A stretch of DNA of 9,136 bases, taken from assembly GCA_031265635.1 (NCBI GenBank), contig JAISCK010000165.1:1-9136 (forward strand), written 5' to 3'. The position numbers and the translations under genes were made by a program. The notes beneath the pieces are model-generated. The model did not search any database. It had not been told where the DNA came from and saw only the letters and a list, made by a program, of their open reading frames with translations. Shown here piece by piece: positions 1-5,876 of the stretch; positions within the stretch are counted from its first letter, which is position 1; each line of letters opens with the position of its first letter. Source of the stretch: Spirochaetaceae bacterium. Lineage in GTDB: Bacteria; Spirochaetota; Spirochaetia; Treponematales; Breznakiellaceae.

Positions 1-450
1 AGGCTCGCCGTTATTCTGCGTTCTCTCAGTCCCTTTCAGGCCAGCCTGGGCTTTACCGTAATCGCCGAGGAAGGCGAGGCTCTGGCTCTTCCCAAGGGTC
101 TAAACTTCCTCGATTTACCACCTCAGTCCTGTTTGCACACTATAGTTGCTACAGACGATCAGTTTACCGAAAATCCCCATATTGTTTTTGAAAAACCCCT
201 GGAGTACGCGAGGTCCCGAAAATTTGCGATCGCCGGACGGCATGTTCTACATGATCGCCGACGCGGATATTGCCGAAGAAGCAAAATGGCTCACCGATCC
301 TGAGGTAGAGGTCAGAAACAGGCGGGCCTTTAGGGCGGATACCCTTGAAGAGCTTGCGGCCCTAATCCAGATCAATCCTTCGGTTCTGGCGGATGAGGAG
401 AAACGCCGCCGCGAGTCTTTAAGCCAGGATACCTTCCATGAGAAGCCGGG

Positions 451-475
451 AACCTGTTGCGCTTGCGGGTTTTTT
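451..475 (+). terminator. Weak candidate Rho-independent terminator
   Basis: AACCTGT (451-457) can pair with GCGGGTT (465-471) across a 7-nt loop, using two G-U pairs, and a run of T follows to position 475. It sits at the end of the decayed oxidoreductase and before the methyltransferase, where a terminator would make sense. The stem is short and wobble-rich, so this is tentative. It overlaps the candidate promoter at 457-485, so the two readings compete. Confidence 0.22.
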
Positions 476-485
476 CGCATACTAT
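457..485 (+). promoter_or_regulatory. Candidate sigma70-type promoter for the methyltransferase-lipoprotein pair
   Basis: A -35-like TTGCGC (457-462) is followed by a 17-bp spacer and a -10-like TACTAT (480-485). Transcription would start near 492, leaving a leader of roughly 47 nt before the TTG start at 539. The spacing is ideal, but each hexamer matches consensus only partly. The same TTGCGC -35 with a 17-bp spacer recurs in the candidate promoter of the Rrf2 gene, which mildly supports the call. Confidence 0.3.
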
Positions 486-509
486 GCACAAAACCGTAAT
501 TTACAAGGG

Positions 510-528
510 CTCCCGGCGGCCCGGGGAG
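510..528 (+). promoter_or_regulatory. GC-rich hairpin covering the Shine-Dalgarno of the methyltransferase gene
   Basis: CTCCC (510-514) can pair with GGGAG (524-528). The stem extends through GG (515-516) with CC (521-522), with G523 bulged and a CGGC tetraloop, giving about 7 bp in all. The 3' arm contains the only good Shine-Dalgarno sequence (GGGGAG, 523-528), which lies 10 nt before the TTG start. If it folds this way, ribosome access would be limited. The pairing is read directly from the sequence; the regulatory effect is inference. Confidence 0.35.
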
Positions 529-538
529 AAAAGTACAT

Positions 539-1522
539 TTGCGCGATTCCTCAGAGAAAGAAAAAAATTCCTATCAGGGAATCCTGCTCCGCAACAGAAT
601 AGTCAAGAAGTACCGCCACCTGAAAAAATGGGCGCGGCGGAACAATCTTGACGCTTTCAGGCTCTACGACCGGGACATTCCCGAAATTCCCCTGGTGCTT
701 GATCTGTACGGCGACGGCGTGTCGGGCGCGCTCTTTGAACGGCCCTACGAAAAGGCCCCCGGCGAGGAAGACGCCTGGCTTGCCGCCATGGGGGAGGCGG
801 CGGCCCTTGCCCTGGGCATACCCCCGGAACACATCTTTATCAAACAGCGCCGCAGGCAGCGGGGAAAGAGCCAGTACGAAAAGCTCACCGGGCCCGGAGG
901 GCCTTCGTTTATCAGGGTTGTACAGGAAGGGGGCTTTAAATTCAGGGTGAACCTTTCCGACTATCTTGACGCGGGCCTTTTCCTTGACCGGAGGGCTGAG
1001 CGGGACTACATACGCTCCGTATCGGCGGGAAAAAAAGTGCTCAACCTTTTTTGCTACACCGCTTCCTTTTCCGTGTACGCCGCCGGGGGAGGAGCTTCCG
1101 GCATTGATTCGGTGGACCTTTCCAACACCTACCTCAACTGGGCGCGGGGCAACTTTGAGCTTAACGGATTAGGCGGCGCTTCCCGCGCCTACCGCTTTAT
1201 CCGTTCCGATGTCCCCGCCTTTCTCGAAGAAGCCGCGAAAGAAAAACGCCGCTGGGATATTATCGTCCTTGACCCGCCGGTCTTTTCAAATTCAAAAATG
1301 ACCGGGGCTATTCTTGATTTGAAGAAAGATTATATACGCCTTGTAAAGCGCTGCCTTGCGCTCCTCAATCCGGGAGGCATACTCTGCTTCTGCGCCAATA
1401 CCCGGCGTTTCAGCTTTGACAGGGACTCCTTTCCCCAGGCCGGAATTACGGAATTCTCAGGCTATACCGGCGAGGATTTTCGCGGCAGAAAGACGCCGTT
1501 TTGCTGTATACTTACCGTATGA
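539..1522 (+). CDS. Class I SAM-dependent rRNA methyltransferase, stand-alone RlmK-type domain
   Basis: The 327-residue product resembles the C-terminal (RlmK) half of RlmKL, which makes m7G2069 in 23S rRNA, and the related RlmI group. It carries the family landmark NLSDYLDAGLFLDRR (138-152), a motif I variant VLNLFCYTASFSV (167-179) for SAM binding, an acidic VDLS with the conserved Asp at 193, and motif IV DPPVFSNSK (245-253). A typical end, CANTRRFSFD (285-294), precedes the C-terminal strand. The N-terminal THUMP/RlmL half of the fused enterobacterial enzyme is absent, and the protein begins where the linker would be. The start is TTG at 539, chosen because GGGGAG lies 10 nt upstream and no better ATG is available. 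The last bases overlap the ATG of the lipoprotein gene (ATGA), so the two are probably co-translated. The fold and rRNA methyltransferase call are firm; the exact target base is inferred from family only. Confidence 0.87.
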   Translation: MRDSSEKEKNSYQGILLRNRIVKKYRHLKKWARRNNLDAFRLYDRDIPEIPLVLDLYGDGVSGALFERPYEKAPGEEDAWLAAMGEAAALALGIPPEHIFIKQRRRQRGKSQYEKLTGPGGPSFIRVVQEGGFKFRVNLSDYLDAGLFLDRRAERDYIRSVSAGKKVLNLFCYTASFSVYAAGGGASGIDSVDLSNTYLNWARGNFELNGLGGASRAYRFIRSDVPAFLEEAAKEKRRWDIIVLDPPVFSNSKMTGAILDLKKDYIRLVKRCLALLNPGGILCFCANTRRFSFDRDSFPQAGITEFSGYTGEDFRGRKTPFCCILTV

Positions 1523-2070
1523 ACACAACCGCAAGGGCGCGCCGGGGATGGCAAAAGGCAGGGATAAAGGCGCTTACAGTCCCGGCTTTGGCCCTGCTTC
1601 TTGCCGGGCTTTTTTCCTGCGCCGCCCTTGGTTCCCCGGCAGGGGACTCTTCCGTCAGGGCCGGAACCGCGGACACGGGCGTTGAGGGCCGGGGCCTTGC
1701 CGGTCTCCCTGAGGAGGCCCGGCACTACCTCGACGCCCTCTCGGCGGCCTTTGCCGCCGGGGACGAGGCGTTTCTCATCAGCCAGGGCGAGGCCATGTAT
1801 GAGGATCTCGTACTCCCCCGCTACGACAGGGAGACTTACCTTGCCCTGCTCTACCGCGCGGGACCTTATGCCGAAGAGGAAGGGCCGCTCAGTCTGCCCC
1901 GTCTCGATCCCGCCGCTGTCCGGGGCATAGAGTACCTGGGCTGGAAAGAAGAGAGTTTTCTCATCGAAATACAGGGGCGGCTTCTCATGAAGAAGGGCTC
2001 GCCCCTCTCCTGCCGCATCCTGCTCCACTGGAAACTTGAGCCGCCCAAAATCATAGGCGAGATGCCGTAA
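1519..2070 (+). CDS. Putative lipoprotein of unknown function
   Basis: The 183-residue product starts at the ATG at 1519 inside the stop of the methyltransferase gene. This start is preferred over a TTG at 1501 because it gives the ATGA coupling and a cleaner signal peptide. The N-terminus has a long basic n-region (several Arg/Lys in residues 6-17), a hydrophobic core (about 18-32) and a spirochaete-style lipobox L-F-S-C with the lipidated Cys at 34. A short low-complexity linker (about 35-55) follows, then a compact domain of about 125 residues that I do not recognise, with a helical first half and a beta-rich end (about residues 135-180). It should be lipid-anchored to the periplasmic or outer-membrane face. 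Lnt, which acylates such proteins, is encoded elsewhere in the window on the opposite strand. The gene stops 3 bp from the stop of rpmE. Lipoprotein nature is well supported; function is unknown. Confidence 0.75.
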   Translation: MNTTARARRGWQKAGIKALTVPALALLLAGLFSCAALGSPAGDSSVRAGTADTGVEGRGLAGLPEEARHYLDALSAAFAAGDEAFLISQGEAMYEDLVLPRYDRETYLALLYRAGPYAEEEGPLSLPRLDPAAVRGIEYLGWKEESFLIEIQGRLLMKKGSPLSCRILLHWKLEPPKIIGEMP

Positions 2071-2073
2071 GAA

Positions 2074-2283
2074 TTATTCGGGCTCTTTGATATTGTACTT
2101 TTTGCGGAAACGCTCTATGCGGCCCGCGGTGTCCACGAGCTTCTGCTTCCCGGTAAAGAAGGGATGGCAGGACGAGCAGATTTCGACCTTGAGGTCCCTG
2201 GCCGTGGAACGTGTTTCTATAACATTCCCGCAGGCGCAGGTGATCTTGGTAAGTTCGTATTTGGGATGAATGCCTTCTCTCAT
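2074..2283 (-). CDS. rpmE: 50S ribosomal protein L31, zinc-binding (C+) form
   Basis: The 69-residue product begins MREGIHPKY and shows the L31 signature: Cys16-x-Cys18 followed by Cys36-x2-Cys39 in EICSSCHPFFTGKQ. These are the four zinc ligands of the C+ type, in contrast to the zinc-independent paralogue induced under zinc starvation in some bacteria. HPFFTGKQK and the basic RIERFRKKY tail are typical of the family. It follows rho by 14 nt, and its Shine-Dalgarno AGAGGA lies in that gap, so the two are very likely one transcript; rho-rpmE adjacency is common in bacteria. Its stop codon lies 3 bp from that of the convergent lipoprotein gene, so any terminator would have to lie inside the opposing gene. 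I saw no convincing one. Confidence 0.97.
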   Translation of the reverse strand: MREGIHPKYELTKITCACGNVIETRSTARDLKVEICSSCHPFFTGKQKLVDTAGRIERFRKKYNIKEPE

Positions 2284-2297
2284 AAAAATCCTCTTTG

Positions 2298-3968
2298 TTA
2301 GTCCATTCCGGCCGAACCGGTATTCATTGAACGCAGGAACGCCACATTATCCTTGCTTTTCTTCATCCTGTCAACCAGGAGTTCCATGATCTCAATGTCG
2401 TCCATGGGATTGATAACCTTGCGGAGTACCCAGATTTTTTGCAGTTCTTCTTCCGAAAGAAGCAGTTCTTCCTTTCTGGTGCCGGACTTTTTGATGTTGA
2501 TGGCCGGGAAGAGGCGTCTGTCGGAGATGCGGCGGTCCAGATTGATTTCGAGGTTGCCGGTGCCCTTGAATTCCTCAAAAATAACCTCGTCCATGCGGCT
2601 GCCGGTCTCTATAAGGGCCGTGGATATGATGGTAAGGCTTCCGCCTTCCTCAATGTTCCGCGCCGCGCCGAAAAAGCGCTTGGGCTTGTGGAGGGCGTTG
2701 GAATCAACGCCGCCTGAAAGTATTTTGCCCGAGGTGGGGACGGTCTGGTTATAGGCCCTGGCAAGGCGGGTTATGGAATCAAGGAGTATAACGACATCCT
2801 TTTTATGTTCCACAAGACGCTTAGCTTTTTCGAGAACCATTTCGGTAACCTGCACATGGCGCGTGGCCTGCTCGTCAAAGGTTGACGAAATAACCTCGGC
2901 CCTGACGGTCCGTTCCATGTCGGTAACTTCTTCGGGCCGCTCGTCTATGAGAAGCACGATGAGGTATACCTCAGGATGATTGGCGGTGATGGCGTTGGCT
3001 ATCTTCTGCATCATGATGGTCTTGCCGGTACGGGGAGGAGCCACGATGAGGGCCCGCTGTCCCTTTCCTATGGGGCAGAAGAGGTTAATGATACGCTCCG
3101 AAATCCCCTCGGTGGTGGTTTCAAGATCAAGCCTTTCGTCCGGGTACAGGGGGGTAAGATTGTCAAAGGGTATGCGGTTCTGGGCCACCGTGGGGTCGTC
3201 ATAGTTTACCGTCTCTACCCTGAGCATGGCGAAAAACCGTTCCTGCTCCTTGGGGCTTCTGATCTGGCCGTAGACCGTGTCGCCGGTCTTGAGGGCAAAG
3301 AGCCGTATCTGGCTCGGACTTATATAAATGTCATCGGGACCCGGCAGATAGGAATTCTGGGGGCTCCGCAAAAAGCCGTACCCGTCAGGAAGTATCTCAA
3401 GGGAACCGTAGGCGTAGATGATGCCCCCGCGCTCGGTGTGGGCCTTGAGTATGGAGAATATGACTTCCTGCTTCTTCATCGCCACCATGTCTTCGTGGGT
3501 TATGTTGTAGCAGGAGGCAAGTTCCCGTAAATCCATCATGTTGAGCCGTATAAGCTCGTTAATTGAAAGCCGGGGCTTGCCGCCGTCCTGGTCAAGCCGG
3601 GGTTCGGGTTTGCCGTATATGTCGGGCATGGAAGGAAGTTTGGGCAGGGGCTGGGAAGTTCCGTCAGGGGCCGGGAAGTTCCCCTGGCCGTTTCCGTTTG
3701 AAAAACCCGCTCCCCCGGAACCGTTGGAACCTTCGCCGTGCGCCGGGGCAGGCGCGGCCTGGTCCGCGTGGTTCCCGGCGTGCCGGGCGGGCGGAGCCTG
3801 GGCCGTTTTACTTGGCGGCCTGCCCCGCCTGGCCTTGACCACTATGCGCCCCTCTGTTTCGCCTTCGTCGGAATAATTCCGGATGCCCTGGGACGCCGTG
3901 TTTTCTTCTGCGCCCGAAGCCCCTTCGCCTTCATTCACCACTTTTCTGGTCCTTCTCACTATTGCCAT
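2298..3968 (-). CDS. rho: Transcription termination factor Rho with a long disordered N-terminal extension
   Basis: Rho is the hexameric RNA-dependent ATPase/translocase that ends transcription. The 556-residue protein is much longer than the roughly 420 residues of E. coli Rho because of an extra N-terminal part. Residues 1 to about 130 are low complexity, rich in Gly, Asn, Pro, Ala and Ser, and include a basic AT-hook-like KARRGRPPS (46-54). The conserved part then runs: N-terminal helical domain (about 134-175), cold-shock-like RNA-binding domain (about 182-250, LPDGYGFLRSP), Walker A APPRTGKT (310-317), DERPEEV with the catalytic Glu region (342-348), Walker B VVILLD (392-397, Asp397), and the DEVIFEEFKGTGNLEINLDRR segment (460-480) bearing the likely arginine finger at 479. 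The ATG start is preceded by GGTGGAG 7 nt upstream. rpmE follows after 14 nt. A 215-bp AT-rich gap separates it from pncC, so it probably has its own promoter. Confidence 0.98.
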   Translation of the reverse strand: MAIVRRTRKVVNEGEGASGAEENTASQGIRNYSDEGETEGRIVVKARRGRPPSKTAQAPPARHAGNHADQAAPAPAHGEGSNGSGGAGFSNGNGQGNFPAPDGTSQPLPKLPSMPDIYGKPEPRLDQDGGKPRLSINELIRLNMMDLRELASCYNITHEDMVAMKKQEVIFSILKAHTERGGIIYAYGSLEILPDGYGFLRSPQNSYLPGPDDIYISPSQIRLFALKTGDTVYGQIRSPKEQERFFAMLRVETVNYDDPTVAQNRIPFDNLTPLYPDERLDLETTTEGISERIINLFCPIGKGQRALIVAPPRTGKTIMMQKIANAITANHPEVYLIVLLIDERPEEVTDMERTVRAEVISSTFDEQATRHVQVTEMVLEKAKRLVEHKKDVVILLDSITRLARAYNQTVPTSGKILSGGVDSNALHKPKRFFGAARNIEEGGSLTIISTALIETGSRMDEVIFEEFKGTGNLEINLDRRISDRRLFPAINIKKSGTRKEELLLSEEELQKIWVLRKVINPMDDIEIMELLVDRMKKSKDNVAFLRSMNTGSAGMD

Positions 3969-4078
3969 TGATTAACTCCACCTGTGCGGTTCTCCGGTTT
4001 TACCAACGCGGAATAGAGAGCTGCTTGCAAAACTCGTCTGGTTTCGCGCCGGCTCCCGTAATTTATTAAGCAGTTGTC

Positions 4079-4102
4079 CTTTCAAATTTGAAATTTTGAA
4101 AG
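4079..4102. repeat. AT-rich inverted repeat in the rho leader
   Basis: CTTTCAAA (4079-4086) and TTTGAAAG (4095-4102) are perfect 8-bp inverted arms around an 8-nt AT-rich centre. It lies about 110-135 bp upstream of the rho start, in the AT-rich gap between pncC and rho. It could be an operator, part of a promoter region, or a leader hairpin. I could not define a convincing -35/-10 pair around it. Confidence 0.45.
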
Positions 4103-4114
4103 ATTTTGGCATTC

Positions 4115-4168
4115 AAAAAAATTTCCTGTTTGATTATTTACGCAATCCACGCATCTGAAAGAAACAGG
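4115..4168 (-). terminator. Candidate terminator after pncC
   Basis: Read on the minus strand, CCTGTTT (4168-4162) pairs perfectly with AAACAGG (4131-4125). Three A and seven T residues follow (4124-4115), and the structure begins 15 bp past the pncC stop. The 7-bp stem and U-tract are terminator-like. The roughly 30-nt loop is unusually large, so the call is moderate. It would separate the upstream block from rho-rpmE. Confidence 0.4.
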
Positions 4169-4183
4169 GTCCTCCCCGTTTTC

Positions 4184-4699
4184 TCAGCCCTTTATAAGAA
4201 TATCTCTTCCTCCTCTGTCTGTCAAGAGGCGGCTTGCCGCTTCAAAAAGAATATGTACCGCGCCGGAAGCGGCCGCCCCGCGTATATCGTTCCGGCCGCC
4301 CGTGTACTGAAAACGCCGCGCCTCCGTCCCGCCGCCGGGAAGGGCAAGGCCCATCCACACGGTTCCCACAGGGAGGCCGGAGCCGTCCCCGCCGGGCCCG
4401 GCAAGGCCGGTTACCGAAAGGCCGTATTCGGCGCCGCTCTTTTCCTTTGCCCCCAGGGCCATGGCAAGGGCGGTCTCTTCGCTTACCGCGCCGTAACGCG
4501 CTATAAAGTCAGGCTCTATGCCCAGCATCCGTACCTTGGCGCTGACCGTATAGGTAACAAAAGAACCCCACAGCACCTCCGAAGCGCCGGGTATTGAGGC
4601 AAGACCCGAGGCGACAAGGCCGCCGGTACAGGACTCAGCCAGGGCCAGATGCAGGGATTGCGCCTTAAAGAGCGCTACCAGAGCCGCCTGGTCAGCCAT
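4184..4699 (-). CDS. pncC: CinA C-terminal-domain protein, nicotinamide-nucleotide amidohydrolase
   Basis: The 171-residue product matches the CinA C-terminal domain alone. These enzymes deamidate nicotinamide mononucleotide to nicotinate mononucleotide in NAD salvage in the cytoplasm. Signature stretches in order are LAESCTGG (20-27) with the conserved Ser/Cys pair, SFVTYTVSAKVRMLG (45-59), GAVSEETALAMALGA (69-83), SVTGLAGPGGD (94-104) and PVGTVWMGLA, then a C-terminal F-x4-GxRxxIR helix. The N-terminal MoaB-like COG1058 domain of full CinA is absent, so the competence name is not implied. Its ATG lies inside the end of the bactofilin gene, with an 8-nt overlap, which indicates translational coupling. 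A link between NMN salvage and the bactofilin is not expected from known biology and may only reflect gene packing. Confidence 0.93.
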   Translation of the reverse strand: MADQAALVALFKAQSLHLALAESCTGGLVASGLASIPGASEVLWGSFVTYTVSAKVRMLGIEPDFIARYGAVSEETALAMALGAKEKSGAEYGLSVTGLAGPGGDGSGLPVGTVWMGLALPGGGTEARRFQYTGGRNDIRGAAASGAVHILFEAASRLLTDRGGRDILIKG

Positions 4700-5114
4700 T
4701 ACGCTGCAATTCCGCCTTTATTTCTTCGGCGGGCCGGGAAAAAATCTCCACGTCCTTTTCGGCGCCGGTCATGCTGCACTGCCCCTCAAAAAGCACCCCG
4801 TCGGCTATGCGGAGGCGCAGCGCCTTGACATCGCCCCGCACTTCCGCGCCGGGAAACATGTCAACCTTGTCGGACGCGGTAATGGCGCCGGAAACCGTAC
4901 CGTGGACAATGAGGGAAGACACCGAGATACGGTCCGTTTCCACCACCGCCCCCTTGTCAATAATCAGGGCGCCCGAGGCGTCTATGGTTCCCTTGAATTT
5001 CCCCTGTATCTTGAGGGTTTCCTTAAAACGGAGATAGCCGTTAAAACTCGTGGTGTTTCCGAAAACCACCGCGGGAACCGTTCCTTTTTTCGAAGCGTCA
5101 GCGCTCTTTGCCAT
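4692..5114 (-). CDS. Bactofilin family cytoskeletal protein
   Basis: The 140-residue product has the bactofilin (DUF583/CcmA) pattern: a short disordered N-terminus (1-15), a right-handed beta-helix core of roughly residues 17-115, and a charged C-terminal tail. The core shows repeating short strands with Gly turns, such as FNGYLRF, LKIQGKFKGTI, LIVHGTVSGAI and AEVRGDVKALRLRI. Bactofilins polymerise without nucleotide and act in cell shape, stalk and polar organisation; in helical bacteria they affect curvature. The ATG at 5114 is preferred over an in-frame TTG at 5120 because AAGGA (5125-5121) sits 6 nt before the ATG but directly against the TTG. The Shine-Dalgarno overlaps the stop of the upstream response regulator gene (9-nt gap), and the 3' end overlaps pncC by 8 nt, so all three are likely coupled. 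No membrane segment is visible. Confidence 0.92.
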   Translation of the reverse strand: MAKSADASKKGTVPAVVFGNTTSFNGYLRFKETLKIQGKFKGTIDASGALIIDKGAVVETDRISVSSLIVHGTVSGAITASDKVDMFPGAEVRGDVKALRLRIADGVLFEGQCSMTGAEKDVEIFSRPAEEIKAELQRNG

Positions 5115-5123
5115 GATCAATCC

Positions 5124-5840
5124 TTAGGGCTGTTTTAATTCCGGGTCCGGGGGACGGCGCATGTTGTCTTCCAGAACCTGAATGCCTATTTCTTTCTTTT
5201 TAAGGGTATCCCATTCGGTCATGGTATGTTCTATGCGGGCGTCAAGCTCGGCTATGTTTTTCCGCACCAGGGCTGTTTTTTCCCTGAGCCCGGCTATAAA
5301 TTTGGGCAGCGAGATGCCGTCGATGCCGCCGGAAAAACCGGCAATCACGCTGTCAAGTTCGTCTATGCTCGAAAGAAAAGCCGTTACGTTGTTTTTTATG
5401 TCGGCGTTAAGGTCCTCGGCAAGGCTGAGCCGGGATTCCCTGGCGATAATCTGCCCCCACAGTTCCCTGCCGCGCAGCACCGCCCTGATACGGGCAAGGA
5501 CCACGGAAAAATTATAGGGCTTGGTAATATAATCATCCACGCCCAGTTCAAACCCTTCAACCTTGTCCTTTACATCATCCATGGCGGAAAACATGATAAT
5601 CGGTATCTGGCGGTACTGGGGATCGGCCTTGAGGGTTTTGGTAACTTCCCAGCCCGAAAGCCTGGGCATGATATTATCGAGGATAATGAGGTCCGGCAGG
5701 AAACGCTTGACCTGTTCCAGGGCCTCCACGCCGTCTCCGGCTTTTTCCACGATAAAGCCCAGTTTGGAAAGCATAAGGTCAAAGAACTCAAGGTTTATTG
5801 ACTCGTCATCCACGATGAGTATCTTTTTTCTGGAATTCAT
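5124..5840 (-). CDS. CheY-like response regulator with a non-DNA-binding helical C-terminal domain
   Basis: The 238-residue product has an N-terminal receiver domain (about 5-122) with every key residue: acidic pair Asp11/Asp12, phospho-acceptor Asp55 in LIILDNIMP, Ser85 in the switch position and Lys107 in DDYITKP. The remainder (about 125-238) contains no recognisable helix-turn-helix, GGDEF, HD-GYP or kinase domain. It looks largely alpha-helical with heptad-like spacing (RESRLSLAEDLN, LREKTALVRKNIAELDARIE) and a charged, proline-containing tail. It probably signals through protein contacts or dimerisation rather than by binding DNA. No histidine kinase is encoded in the window. It lies 36 nt after lnt (AAAGGA Shine-Dalgarno) and 9 nt before the bactofilin, suggesting that the two products work together. 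The receiver call is firm; the output role is unknown. Confidence 0.93.
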   Translation of the reverse strand: MNSRKKILIVDDESINLEFFDLMLSKLGFIVEKAGDGVEALEQVKRFLPDLIILDNIMPRLSGWEVTKTLKADPQYRQIPIIMFSAMDDVKDKVEGFELGVDDYITKPYNFSVVLARIRAVLRGRELWGQIIARESRLSLAEDLNADIKNNVTAFLSSIDELDSVIAGFSGGIDGISLPKFIAGLREKTALVRKNIAELDARIEHTMTEWDTLKKKEIGIQVLEDNMRRPPDPELKQP

Positions 5841-5876
5841 GGTTTTCGTCCTTTTATGGTTCGCACAGGGAATATT

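Larger units (their letters stand above)
1..499 (+). pseudogene. Remnant of an FAD-dependent oxidoreductase (fumarate reductase/flavocytochrome c-like), frameshifted, 5' end outside window
   Basis: No intact gene can be read here. Frame 1 is open from base 1 to about 303 and includes FLDLPP, HTIVATDDQF and NPHIVFEKPLEYA. Frame 2 then carries the better conserved part: SPDGMFYMIADADIAEE (about 229-279) and ADTLEELAALIQINPSVL (about 337-390), ending at a stop at 497-499. These stretches resemble the region next to the capping domain in FAD_binding_2 flavoproteins of the fumarate/urocanate reductase type, where a 'DGxxYMI-D' strand is followed by 'DTLEELA-xIxxDPxxL'. The change of frame falls at about 200-235 and implies an insertion or deletion there. 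After about residue 80 of frame 2 the family resemblance is lost, and the C-terminal FAD-binding part is missing. The N-terminal dinucleotide motif would lie upstream of the window. The family call comes from pattern recognition of a short segment. Sequencing error at the frameshift cannot be excluded, but the missing C-terminus argues for true decay. Confidence 0.5.

Noticed and set aside
457..651. Plus-strand 64-codon frame between the pseudogene and the methyltransferase
   Set aside because: No motif and a low-complexity tail; it overlaps the methyltransferase start in another frame.
1462..2028. Minus-strand open frame of 188 codons opposite the lipoprotein gene
   Set aside because: The plus-strand frame has an ATGA coupling and a clear lipoprotein signal; the antisense product is Arg/Pro/Gly-rich with no motif.
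2053..2085. Possible bidirectional terminator between the convergent lipoprotein and rpmE genes
   Set aside because: Only 3-4 bp GC stems such as GGC/GCC without a U-tract were found.
2976..3530. Long plus-strand open frame opposite rho (184 codons)
   Set aside because: It is antisense to the highly conserved Rho core; its product shows no domain and no good Shine-Dalgarno. It is a shadow of the GC-rich opposite strand.
4141..4155. Short ACGCA direct repeat within the pncC-rho gap
   Set aside because: Two copies of 5 bases are expected by chance.
4184..4699. Annotation as a competence-damage protein CinA
   Set aside because: Only the C-terminal amidase domain is present; the N-terminal domain is absent, so pncC is the better name.
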